A model generated the notes under the pieces. The model saw only the letters and a list, made by a program, of their open reading frames with translations, had not been told where the DNA came from and did not search any database. Below are positions 50,898 through 58,091 of a stretch of 64,000 nt of DNA, piece after piece. The DNA comes from Gordoniibacillus chartarius (lineage in GTDB: Bacteria > Bacillota > Bacilli > Paenibacillales > NBRC-103111), in the NCBI RefSeq assembly GCF_042432825.1, contig NZ_JBHLWN010000012.1:35612-99611 (forward strand), written 5' to 3'. Numbering within the stretch: the first letter of the stretch is position 1; each line of letters begins with the position of its first letter. The translations under genes and the position numbers were made by a program.

Positions 50898-52190
50898 ATG
50901 AAAAAAGGCTTGAAAATCGGTATTATTTCGGCGGCTACAGCATTGGCCCTGACCGGATGCTTTAACAAATCCAATTCTTCCACTCCACACGATATGAGCA
51001 CCATGGGCCAGCAAACCGGTTCGGCACAAAGCCCGGCCAGTACGGTATCGGTGCCGTGGATTGCCTCAAAAAACACGACGCGCATCAATACAAGAGACCC
51101 GGTGGAAGCTGCAGTGCTTGTTTCGAAAACGTTGTGGATGGCAACCAGAGATGCGAACCGTCCTGGAGGCGTCATTCTGGCGAACCCGAAAGATTGGCAA
51201 ACGGCCCTTGTCAGTGCAGATTTGATTCATCACCCGAATAACGGCCCAGTACTGTTTGTAAATAAAGATAATGTACCGGATGTAACGCTTAATGAATTGA
51301 AAAGACTAAAACCGATAGGGACGGACACGAATAAAGGAACCCAGGTTATATTGGTCGGGGATCTTGATCCTAAGGTAGAGAAACAGGTAAAAGCGCTTGG
51401 CTACAAGACGGACAAGATTGCAGGGGGCAACCCGGCAGCCGTAGCCAAAGCTGTAGATGCTTATTATACCGCTGTCGCGAAGGGAAATCCGCCTTCGGTC
51501 ATTATTGGTTCAATGGACAGCGAAGAATATACGATGCCAGCAGTGAATTGGATTGCTCATATGCCGGAGCCGCTGCTTTATGTTAAAAAGGATGAGGTTC
51601 CGCAAGAAACCGTGGATGCTTTGAAGACACGTGGAGGAAAAGCCAATATTTATTTACTTGGGCCAGAATCAATTATTTCGGCCAAAGTTCAAGAACAATT
51701 GGGTCAGTATGGGAAAGTAGTTCGTATTGCGGGCAACGATCCATATGCGAATGCCGTTGCCTTCGCGAAGTATAAAGATTCGGCAACCGGTTTTGGCTGG
51801 GGAATCACAACACCGGGCCATAACTTTTCGTTCGTCAATAAAGATTCCACAGCCTTGGCACTTGCGGCGGCTCCATTCTCGCATTTAGGCAAACATGCAC
51901 CGCTTCTCTGGACGGACAAAGACAAACTGCCGGATACGGTGATGTCCTATGTCATGTCGGTTCAACCGAAATATAAAAAGGAACCAACGGAAGGGCCCTA
52001 CAATCATGCTTGGTTAACGGGGAGCGAGGATTCGTTGTCCGCCGTGGCGCAAGGGGAGATCGATTCCATGCTGGAGATCGTATCGGAGACTGGGGAAGGG
52101 CATGGCGGCGGAAATACAAAGACAGAACCGTCCCCTAAACCAAGTGAGGGCACAACCGGAGGCGGCGAAATGCCGGGCATGAAGCATTGA
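50898..52190 (+). CDS. Cell-wall-binding-repeat-2 lipoprotein
   Basis: A 430-residue secreted protein. A lipobox-like LTGC near residue 20 follows a short signal. Then come about three CW_binding_2-type units, each with a VILAN- or IYLLG-like strand and a GDxxP- or GPESII-type turn (VILVGDLDPKVEKQVKALGY, IYLLGPESIISAKVQEQLGQ). These repeats bind cell wall in Clostridium proteins. The C-terminus is Gly/Glu/Pro-rich and ends in MPGMKH. It may place metal-binding proteins near the wall. ATG 50898 is 8 bases after AGGAGG. Confidence 0.75.
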   Translation: MKKGLKIGIISAATALALTGCFNKSNSSTPHDMSTMGQQTGSAQSPASTVSVPWIASKNTTRINTRDPVEAAVLVSKTLWMATRDANRPGGVILANPKDWQTALVSADLIHHPNNGPVLFVNKDNVPDVTLNELKRLKPIGTDTNKGTQVILVGDLDPKVEKQVKALGYKTDKIAGGNPAAVAKAVDAYYTAVAKGNPPSVIIGSMDSEEYTMPAVNWIAHMPEPLLYVKKDEVPQETVDALKTRGGKANIYLLGPESIISAKVQEQLGQYGKVVRIAGNDPYANAVAFAKYKDSATGFGWGITTPGHNFSFVNKDSTALALAAAPFSHLGKHAPLLWTDKDKLPDTVMSYVMSVQPKYKKEPTEGPYNHAWLTGSEDSLSAVAQGEIDSMLEIVSETGEGHGGGNTKTEPSPKPSEGTTGGGEMPGMKH

Positions 52191-52236
52191 TTATGAGGTC
52201 GAATATAAATTTCCAAATGAAAACAGGTGTCTGGAG

Positions 52237-52368
52237 ATGATGGGGATGATGGGGAATTACGGATGGTCGTGGGTTATGATGCTATTTTGCGCGTTGTTTA
52301 TGGCTGCCATTATAGGTGTTGCCGTTTATATAGCGGTCAGGCTGGCTTTAAGAAAAACTCGTATATAG
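52237..52368 (+). CDS. Small membrane protein, 43 residues
   Basis: A short frame with a Met/Gly-rich start (MMGMMGNYGWSW), one membrane helix of about 25 residues (VMMLFCALFMAAIIGVAVYI) and a basic tail. It is coupled in orientation to the gene before it, and AGGTG lies upstream. Its Met-rich front resembles the start of the SHOCT protein at 52931 (MMDGMMMD), so both may contact copper. Function unknown. Confidence 0.5.
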   Translation: MMGMMGNYGWSWVMMLFCALFMAAIIGVAVYIAVRLALRKTRI

Positions 52369-52432
52369 TGTATCGAATTCGCTCGTTTGGGTAAAACATA
52401 ACAGATACATCATTTGGAATGGAGGGTAACCC

Positions 52433-52762
52433 ATGTCCCACGAGCAATTTCAACATTGTATTGATGAGTGCATAAAGTGTATGCTTGCTTGCAATCACTG
52501 TTACGACGCTTGCTTGAATGAAGATCACCTTGCGATGATGAAAGATTGTATCCGGCTGGATCGGGAATGCGCCGACCTTTGTGCTTTTGCTGCGCAAGCA
52601 ATGTCCCATAACAGTTCCTATGCGAAGGAGCTTTGCCGAATTTGCGCCGACGTTTGCGAAGCATGCGGGACTGAGTGTAAAAAGCATGAAGAAGAGCACT
52701 GCCAGCGCTGTGCCGACGCCTGTTTTTCTTGTGCAAAAGCTTGTAGGTCTATGGCGAATTAG
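52433..52762 (+). CDS. Four-helix-bundle cysteine-rich copper-storage-like protein
   Basis: A 109-residue protein with 16 Cys spaced along helices (CIDECIKCMLACNHCYDAC, ECADLCAF, CRICADVCEACGTECKK, CQRCADACFSCAKAC). This is the pattern of Csp copper-storage proteins and YhjQ, which bind many Cu(I) ions inside a four-helix bundle. It has no signal sequence, so it is cytosolic (Csp3-like). ATG 52433 follows GGAGGGTAACCC. The hairpin after it ends the operon. Confidence 0.87.
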   Translation: MSHEQFQHCIDECIKCMLACNHCYDACLNEDHLAMMKDCIRLDRECADLCAFAAQAMSHNSSYAKELCRICADVCEACGTECKKHEEEHCQRCADACFSCAKACRSMAN

Positions 52763-52770
52763 CTACAATG

Positions 52771-52807
52771 ACAGCCTATTCCCAGAGTTCTGGGGGATAG
52801 GCTGTTT
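52771..52807 (+). terminator. Terminator of the Csp-like gene
   Basis: ACAGCCTAT...ATAGGCTGT with inner CCCAGA/TCTGGG forms a long stem ending in TTTT. Confidence 0.85.
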
Positions 52808-52817
52808 TAACTGATGC

Positions 52818-52856
52818 GTAGGCTTCGACTGTTGGAGACAGTTGGAGCCTACTTTT
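52818..52856 (+). terminator. Second hairpin upstream of the SHOCT gene
   Basis: GTAGGCT (52818-52824) pairs with AGCCTAC (52846-52852), with ACTGT/ACAGT inside, then TTTTGTT. It could be a backup terminator or a leader attenuator before the SHOCT-domain gene. Confidence 0.6.
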
Positions 52857-52930
52857 GTTGAATTGAGGGGACTGTATTCTTGCATTTGGACGACGGTTGT
52901 TGTATCAGTACATAAAGAGAGGTGTTCACA

Positions 52931-53173
52931 ATGATGGATGGCATGATGATGGATCGTTCGATGATGGTCATGATGTGCATTATGATGTACATCGGTGCGA
53001 TCATCTTTATACTGACTGTTGGAGCAACGGTGTACGTTGTTGCTCGATTACTGATGATGAAGAGCCGTGTTGTGGATCGTCCCTTGATTTTGCTTAAAGA
53101 ACGGTACGTCAGAGATGAAATTGATGATGATGAGTATTTGCGAATGAGAAAAGTCATCAATGACGTCAAATAA
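52931..53173 (+). CDS. SHOCT-domain small membrane protein
   Basis: An 80-residue protein with a Met-rich start (MMDGMMMDRSMMVMMC), one membrane helix (IGAIIFILTVGATVYVVARLL), and the C-terminal SHOCT pattern LKERYVRDEIDDDEYLRMRKVI. SHOCT tails occur on many small membrane proteins of unknown role. ATG 52931 follows AGAGAGGTG; an upstream GTG is less likely. It is alone in its orientation, downstream of the Csp gene. Confidence 0.7.
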   Translation: MMDGMMMDRSMMVMMCIMMYIGAIIFILTVGATVYVVARLLMMKSRVVDRPLILLKERYVRDEIDDDEYLRMRKVINDVK

Positions 53174-53265
53174 GGGTAAATGAAATTTTGTATCTAATCA
53201 CCCGTCGTTTGTTTGGGGGATTTGGGATTTTTGGTCGGGTGAAACGTAAACAAAATGAACAGACT

Positions 53266-53298
53266 GCGGGTAGTCTCAGCGAAGCTGACACTACCCGC
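53266..53298 (-). terminator. Terminator after the Fe-S metallochaperone gene
   Basis: GCGGGTAGT-CTCAGC and GCTGAC-ACTACCCGC form a long stem around GAA. On the minus strand it follows the gene ending at 53335. Its right arm (AAGCTGACACTACCCGCAA, 53282-53300) is repeated at 53825-53843. Confidence 0.7.
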
Positions 53299-53334
53299 AA
53301 AAATGGGGAAAATTCGGAGCTACATTTCTTTTCG

Positions 53335-53787
53335 TCAGTTCAAACTTCGTATATACGTGGTAACATTGCCCAAGCAGCAAGCCCCTTGAGGGTTGTTTAC
53401 TTCGCAGCCACAGCGATTCGATTGAACATGTTTTTTTATTTGTTCAATTGGCCGTTGATTATCACTAATTGCTTGAAAAAGGCGTTCTCTCGTCCAATTA
53501 AAGCAATAGCAAACGGGAACACCCATGCCGGAGTTCTTTTGGAATACAGATACTTTTAAGGCGTTCTCTTCAAATGTTTGCGAATGAGTACCACTGAAAT
53601 AAACTGTATTACACGAAGGGTTTGGACAGAAATAATATGTGTTATCTGGTTCGATGGTTTCCAGAAAAGAAGCTATAAGTAAAGACTTTAGTGTAATGAG
53701 AGGTACACTTTTGCCTTTTTCTCCGCAAGAAGGACAACTGGTTGTCTTGGATGTTTTCAGGTTGTTGGACGGTGTGCAGCAATCCAT
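53335..53787 (-). CDS. CopZ-type 2Fe-2S/zinc metallochaperone
   Basis: A 150-residue protein with two metal-binding parts: a Zn-type N-terminal group (CPSCGEKGK near 19) followed by YYFCPNPSCNTVYF near 55, and a C-terminal BFD-like 2Fe-2S motif NRCGCEVNNPQGACC near 125-139 (Cys-x-Cys and Cys-Cys). This layout matches the N-terminal domain of Archaeoglobus CopZ, which supplies electrons and metal to copper ATPases, and the 'iron-sulfur cluster-binding metallochaperone' family. There is no HMA domain here. It starts 11 bases after AAGGAG. It lies downstream of the cad gene set on the same strand, with its own hairpin flanks. Confidence 0.75.
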   Translation of the reverse strand: MDCCTPSNNLKTSKTTSCPSCGEKGKSVPLITLKSLLIASFLETIEPDNTYYFCPNPSCNTVYFSGTHSQTFEENALKVSVFQKNSGMGVPVCYCFNWTRERLFQAISDNQRPIEQIKKHVQSNRCGCEVNNPQGACCLGNVTTYIRSLN

Positions 53788-53807
53788 ACAAAAAGCAACT
53801 CCTTAAA

Positions 53808-53839
53808 GGGAGTAGTATCAGTTCAAGCTGACACTACCC
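53808..53839 (-). repeat. Hairpin in the leader of the metallochaperone gene, related to its terminator
   Basis: GTAGTATCAG (53811-53820) pairs with CTGACACTAC (53828-53837) apart from one mismatch. The right arm is part of the 19-base direct repeat AAGCTGACACTACCCGCAA shared with the hairpin at 53266. The two copies flank the gene exactly. Confidence 0.6.
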
Positions 53840-53874
53840 GCAACATTTTATAACATATTTATTGTCATTCTTCC

Positions 53875-54528
53875 TCATTTTCCCCTTCCTGTCACCTGCC
53901 ATGAGTTATCTTGTAATTTTTCTAAGCATGATTTTCGGTACATACCGTTAAATAGGGCTGATGCATCTTCATCCACTCGAATCTGTTTCTCGTAGGGCAT
54001 AATGATTTGCTCAAAATGAAGACCGATGTCTGTACCCATCAATGCTACGACGGGGCGAAGAATTTTCTTCATTACAGGCAACTCCCGAGATGGAGGGGCA
54101 AACTTATCGAAAATGAGTATACGTCCCCCAGTTCGCGTAACCCGAATCATTTCTTGAAAACATTGGTTCGGATCAGGGACTACGGATAAGATCAGATTCG
54201 CAATGACCATATCGAATGATTCCGGTGAAAAGGTCAAATTTTGTGCATCCATTTCCATGAAAGTAACGTTTGGAGTGTCATATTGATTCTTAGCTCGACC
54301 AAGTATTTCGGGTGACAAGTCGATTGCAGTAACAGAAACATTTTTGCCCAAAATGAACTGCAAGTCTGCTCCCGTCCCTATACCCACAAAAAGAACTTTG
54401 CTGTTAGGCGTAATGTCGAGACTCTCAAAAATCTTTTTCCGGGCCTTTAAAAAAGGCCCAGAATTAAAAAGGTAATCATAAAACGGTGCCCAGAACTTAT
54501 AGATCACTTTATTCCAACGGTTATTCAT
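53875..54528 (-). CDS. Class I SAM-dependent methyltransferase
   Basis: A 217-residue methyltransferase of the UbiE/PmtA type. The SAM motif is KVLFVGIGTGADLQFILG near 42, then VTAIDLSPEIL, MDAQNLTF and VIANLILSVVPDPNQCFQEM. The start IYKFWAPFYDYLFNSGP resembles phospholipid or quinone methyltransferases. It is 7 bases after the CadA gene on the same strand and thus probably in the cadC-cadA operon. Its link with metal resistance is not clear; a lipid change is possible. Confidence 0.78.
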   Translation of the reverse strand: MNNRWNKVIYKFWAPFYDYLFNSGPFLKARKKIFESLDITPNSKVLFVGIGTGADLQFILGKNVSVTAIDLSPEILGRAKNQYDTPNVTFMEMDAQNLTFSPESFDMVIANLILSVVPDPNQCFQEMIRVTRTGGRILIFDKFAPPSRELPVMKKILRPVVALMGTDIGLHFEQIIMPYEKQIRVDEDASALFNGMYRKSCLEKLQDNSWQVTGRGK

Positions 54529-54535
54529 AGCCGGG

Positions 54536-56665
54536 TTACTTACCTTTGACTTTTAACAGACGAAGGCTATTCAATGTAACAATAAGCGTAGCCCCCATAT
54601 CTGCGAAGATGGCCAACCATAACGTCAACCATCCAGGGACAATTAGAGCCAAAGCTAACAGCTTAATCCCAAGTGAAAACGTAATGTTTTGCTTGATAAT
54701 CGCAAGTGTCTTTCGGCTGAGTCGAATCGTATAGGGTAATTTGTTCAAATCGTCAGCCATTAAAGCGATATCTGCGGTTTCGAGAGCTGTATCCGTACCC
54801 GCGCCGCCCATAGCGATACCAACCGTTGAAGCCGCAAGCGCGGGCGCGTCGTTGACGCCGTCTCCAATCATTGCAACATTGCCATAATCTTTACGAAGCT
54901 GCTTGATGTAATCTAATTTATCTTGCGGCATGAGGTCGGCTTTAACGTCTGTAACATTTAACCGCCGCCCGATAGCTTCGGCGGTTGCTTGATTATCACC
55001 TGTAAGCATAATCGTTTTCTTGATTCCAATTTCATGTAGTTGCTTAATTACGCCTGTACTGGAATCACGCACTTCATCTGCGACGGCTATTAAGGCAAGA
55101 ATTTGTTGTTCTGTGCCTAGTACCATAACCGTTTTCCCTTGTTTTTGTAGAGCTTCGATACTTTGATTCGTTTCAACATTCATATCGGAGTGAAGTTCTG
55201 CAAAGAGTTTTGGGCTACCGACGTAATACAATTCCCCGTTTACTCTTGCTTTAACGCCTTTCCCGGTTATGGATTGGAAATCCTCAACGGCGAGGGATAA
55301 GTCGGCTCCGAGATTTTCAGCTTTACGAACAATAGCGGAAGCAAGCGGGTGTTGCGAACCTTTTTCGATAGCTGCCGCGATAGCAAGCAATTCTTTTTCG
55401 TCTTTCGTTCCGAAAGTATGGACATTTGTTACTTCCGGGAATCCTTTCGTCAGCGTACCCGTTTTATCGAATGCGATTGCGGCAAGGCGACCAGCTTCTT
55501 CAAGGTGTATGCCGCCTTTGATAAGGACGCCATTTTTCGCCGCGTTTCCGATAGCTGTAACAATCGAAACAGGTGTCGAAATGACCAATGCGCAAGGACA
55601 GCCGACGACGAGTAACGCTAATCCCCGATATACCCAATCGCCCCAATCAGCGCCGACGAAAAGAGGGGGCACAACGGCAATACCTAATGCCAAAATCATA
55701 ATCGCGGGCGTATAGTATTTCGCAAATCGGTCAACGAACGCTTGTGAAGGTGCACGTTCGGCTTGTGCTTCTTCAACAAGGTGAATAATTTTGGAAATGG
55801 TTGTATCCTCGACGTGCTTCGTTACTTTGACCTCAAGCAATCCTTCTTCGTTTAATGTGCCTGCGAAAACTTCATCATCAATTGTTTTCGTTACGGGAAC
55901 CGATTCGCCGGTTATCGCGGCTTGGTTAATGGTTGATGTCCCTTTAATAACCACGCCATCCATTGCGAGTTTTTGACCTGGCTTTACAATCATGACGTCG
56001 CCAACCTGTATATCATCGACGCTTACCGTCATTTCTTCGGAACCACGTCGGATCAGTGCTTCTTTCGGCGCAATATCCATAAGGGAACGAATGGATTGAC
56101 GCGCTTTTTCCATGGAGTAACGTTCCAAAACTTCACTAATCGCAAACAAGATAACAACAGTCGCGCCTTCGCCCCATTCTCCGATCGCCGCGGCACCGAT
56201 GATGGCGACCGTCATTAGTGTATTCATATCGAATTGAAGCCGGAAAAGATTCTTGATTCCTTTTTTGAATAATTCGTAACCGCCGATGAGAATAGAAGCC
56301 ACGTAAGTAACAGCGGACAAGACGCTTTCCTCACCATACTGCTCACTCAAAAAGTAACCCGTGGCAAGCAAGATGGCCGAAAGAAGAACATTCCAATGTT
56401 CTTGCAAGAAGGGTTTTTTCTTTTCAACAGCCCGTTGCTTTTCAGGTGTAACTTTCAGGCTTTCAAATGATCCAGCCTTTTCCAAATCCTTCACTGTGGT
56501 ACTTCCATAAACGGTAATCTTGGATGCTCCAAAATTGACTTGTGCATCTTTTACGCCAGGCAAACCTTTTACATTTTTCTCGAAAATGCCTGCACAATTC
56601 GTACAGGTAAAGCCTTGAACTCTGTAGACGTTTTTATCTTCGGTGTTTTCAATTTTATTTTCCAT
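54536..56665 (-). CDS. cadA: Cd/Zn/Pb-exporting P-type ATPase
   Basis: A 709-residue P1B-type ATPase. One HMA domain with GFTCTNCAGIFEKNVKGL lies near residues 18-35. The membrane motif is GCPCALVISTPVSIVTAIG near 360, the phosphorylated Asp in AFDKTGTLTKGFPEV near 404, SQHPLASAIV near 440 and GDGVNDAPALAAS near 610. The CPC-ALVISTP sequence and Lys-rich helix pattern are those of Zn/Cd/Pb (CadA) pumps, not copper pumps. It overlaps cadC by 11 bases. The downstream methyltransferase is probably cotranscribed. Confidence 0.94.
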   Translation of the reverse strand: MENKIENTEDKNVYRVQGFTCTNCAGIFEKNVKGLPGVKDAQVNFGASKITVYGSTTVKDLEKAGSFESLKVTPEKQRAVEKKKPFLQEHWNVLLSAILLATGYFLSEQYGEESVLSAVTYVASILIGGYELFKKGIKNLFRLQFDMNTLMTVAIIGAAAIGEWGEGATVVILFAISEVLERYSMEKARQSIRSLMDIAPKEALIRRGSEEMTVSVDDIQVGDVMIVKPGQKLAMDGVVIKGTSTINQAAITGESVPVTKTIDDEVFAGTLNEEGLLEVKVTKHVEDTTISKIIHLVEEAQAERAPSQAFVDRFAKYYTPAIMILALGIAVVPPLFVGADWGDWVYRGLALLVVGCPCALVISTPVSIVTAIGNAAKNGVLIKGGIHLEEAGRLAAIAFDKTGTLTKGFPEVTNVHTFGTKDEKELLAIAAAIEKGSQHPLASAIVRKAENLGADLSLAVEDFQSITGKGVKARVNGELYYVGSPKLFAELHSDMNVETNQSIEALQKQGKTVMVLGTEQQILALIAVADEVRDSSTGVIKQLHEIGIKKTIMLTGDNQATAEAIGRRLNVTDVKADLMPQDKLDYIKQLRKDYGNVAMIGDGVNDAPALAASTVGIAMGGAGTDTALETADIALMADDLNKLPYTIRLSRKTLAIIKQNITFSLGIKLLALALIVPGWLTLWLAIFADMGATLIVTLNSLRLLKVKGK

Positions 56666-57035
56666 TGGTGATCAACTCCCGCGAATGAGTAGAAGCTAGC
56701 TGTACCAGTTGACGAACATGGTCGTCTTCTAGCGAGTAAAAAACTAATTTGCCTTCCTTGCGGTATTTGGCTAGGCCAAGCTGCTTTAAGGTGCGAAGAT
56801 GATGTGAGGCTGTGGCCATCGAAGAACCGATGATGTTAGCCACATCACAAACACATAATTCATCTTCTTCGCAAAGGGCAAAAGCGATTTTCATTCTTGT
56901 TTCGTCAGCTAAAACCTTAAACATCTTTATCATGCCTTGAATATTTTGTCCTTCAAGTGCATGTTGTACCTTACGGACTTTTGGTTCGTCATAACAATAA
57001 ATTTCACATGAGTCCTTTTCTTTCATACCGCTCAT
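56655..57035 (-). CDS. cadC: CadC-type ArsR/SmtB repressor
   Basis: A 126-residue winged-helix repressor. The metal-site helix has ELCVCDVANIIGSSMATASHHLRTLKQLGL; Cys pairs in LCVC and one N-terminal Cys (CEIYCYDEP) form the Cd(II)/Pb(II) thiolate site known in CadC of plasmid pI258. It represses cadA until metal binds. Start 57035 follows AGAGGTGAG. TCAAAT-N4-ATTTGA palindromes lie upstream. It is divergent from the ars operon. Confidence 0.93.
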   Translation of the reverse strand: MSGMKEKDSCEIYCYDEPKVRKVQHALEGQNIQGMIKMFKVLADETRMKIAFALCEEDELCVCDVANIIGSSMATASHHLRTLKQLGLAKYRKEGKLVFYSLEDDHVRQLVQLASTHSRELITNGK

Positions 57036-57051
57036 ATGATTCTCACCTCTT

Positions 57052-57115
57052 AATCAAACGAGTATTTGATTGTTATCATACAACAAACTTTTCGATTATT
57101 CAAATGTATATTTGA
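57052..57115 (-). promoter_or_regulatory. CadC operators in the cadC-arsC divergent region
   Basis: TCAAATGTATATTTGA (57100-57115) is a perfect 16-base palindrome of form TCAAAT-N4-ATTTGA, the known CadC operator type. A second palindrome AATCAAA-CGAGTA-TTTGATT lies at 57052-57071, next to the cadC start. Both could bind CadC; their spacing may allow two dimers. Confidence 0.8.
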
Positions 57116-57306
57116 TTATCTCTCAAGCGTATCTAAAATATTCACCGATAATTTTTTTGGCCCGGAACCAATAATTGGTAGATCCTTCACTAGTAGCGGC
57201 TTTTTTTTCAACGTTGATACTGCGTTAACAATTGGCGTATATGATCATAATAGAAATAAGCAAATAATTATATGGCTATTTACAACGGGCAGGGGAGTGT
57301 GGGAGA

Positions 57307-57738
57307 ATGAAACGGGAAGTCAAACGGATTTATTTCCTTTGCGGGCAAAATCGGTGCCGAAGTCAGATGGCTGAAGCTTTTGCCAAGTTTTATGGCGGGG
57401 ATCATGTGGTGGTGGAGAGCGCCGGATTAAATCCATCCAATGAAGTGCATCCTTACACCATTGAAGCCATGCGCGAGGTAGGCATCGATCTTTCCCAGCA
57501 TGTTTGCAAAAAAATTGATATGAAGGTTTTTCTTTCGTCGAATGCGATCGTCAAGCTGTGCGAACAAGTTGTGGAGCGGTGTCCCATCGTGCCGTTCAAG
57601 ATCATGAACGTCGATTGGAACATCACTGATCCGCTGGGCGAAGACGGCGGCAGCCTGGAAGACGTGAAGAGAGCGCGTGACGAGATTCGGGAGAAAGTGA
57701 TCGGGTTGCTAAAAGGGATGGACATTCCCGTCGCTTAA
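57307..57738 (+). CDS. arsC: Thioredoxin-coupled arsenate reductase ArsC (variant P-loop)
   Basis: A 143-residue low-molecular-weight phosphatase-type arsenate reductase. The loop is LCGQNRCRSQMAEAFAKFYG with the catalytic Cys and Arg (Cys-x5-Arg); the canonical ArsC loop reads CTGNSCRS, so this is a variant. The two resolving Cys appear in LCEQVVERCPIVPF near 83-90. ATG 57307 follows a GGAG-rich site. It is first in the arsC-arsR-arsB-arsC-arsI set; it reduces arsenate to arsenite. Confidence 0.87.
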   Translation: MKREVKRIYFLCGQNRCRSQMAEAFAKFYGGDHVVVESAGLNPSNEVHPYTIEAMREVGIDLSQHVCKKIDMKVFLSSNAIVKLCEQVVERCPIVPFKIMNVDWNITDPLGEDGGSLEDVKRARDEIREKVIGLLKGMDIPVA

Positions 57739-57752
57739 AAGGAGTGAAGCAG

Positions 57753-58076
57753 TTGAGCAAACTAGAAGAAGTAGCGGATGCCATGAAGCTATTGGGGGAC
57801 CGGAATAGGCTCACCATCGTAGCCTTGTTGCAGGTGAAGGAACTGTGCGTGTGCGAGATCGTGGACATTTTGAAAACAAGCCAGCCCAATATCAGTCAGC
57901 ATATGCGCAAGCTGCGGGACGGGGGCTTGGTCAAAGAGTCGCGCAGGGGGCAATGGGTTTATTATTCGCTCTGCCTGGAAGACAAGCCTTATATTTTGGA
58001 TATTCTAAAGGAAATTCCTTCGCAAGCGGCGCTGATTGAGCCTGCCGTTTGCGAAACCAATGATTGCTGTACGTAG
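57753..58076 (+). CDS. arsR: ArsR-type arsenic repressor
   Basis: A 107-residue ArsR/SmtB repressor. The DNA-reading helix region has ELCVCEIVDILKTSQPNISQHMRKLRDGGL, with the As(III)-type Cys pair CVC in the alpha-3 helix; the tail has CETNDCC with more Cys. The start is TTG at 57753, 8 bases after AAAGGAG; an overlapping GTG at 57744 lies inside the ribosome site. It is second gene of the ars set, 14 bases after arsC. Being downstream of arsC is less usual than arsR first. Confidence 0.9.
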   Translation: MSKLEEVADAMKLLGDRNRLTIVALLQVKELCVCEIVDILKTSQPNISQHMRKLRDGGLVKESRRGQWVYYSLCLEDKPYILDILKEIPSQAALIEPAVCETNDCCT

Positions 58077-58091
58077 TTCAGGAGGACGCAT

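Noticed and set aside
53188..53559. 123-codon plus-strand frame overlapping the metallochaperone gene
   Set aside because: The minus-strand frame has clear Cys motifs, a ribosome site and a terminator; the plus frame has none.
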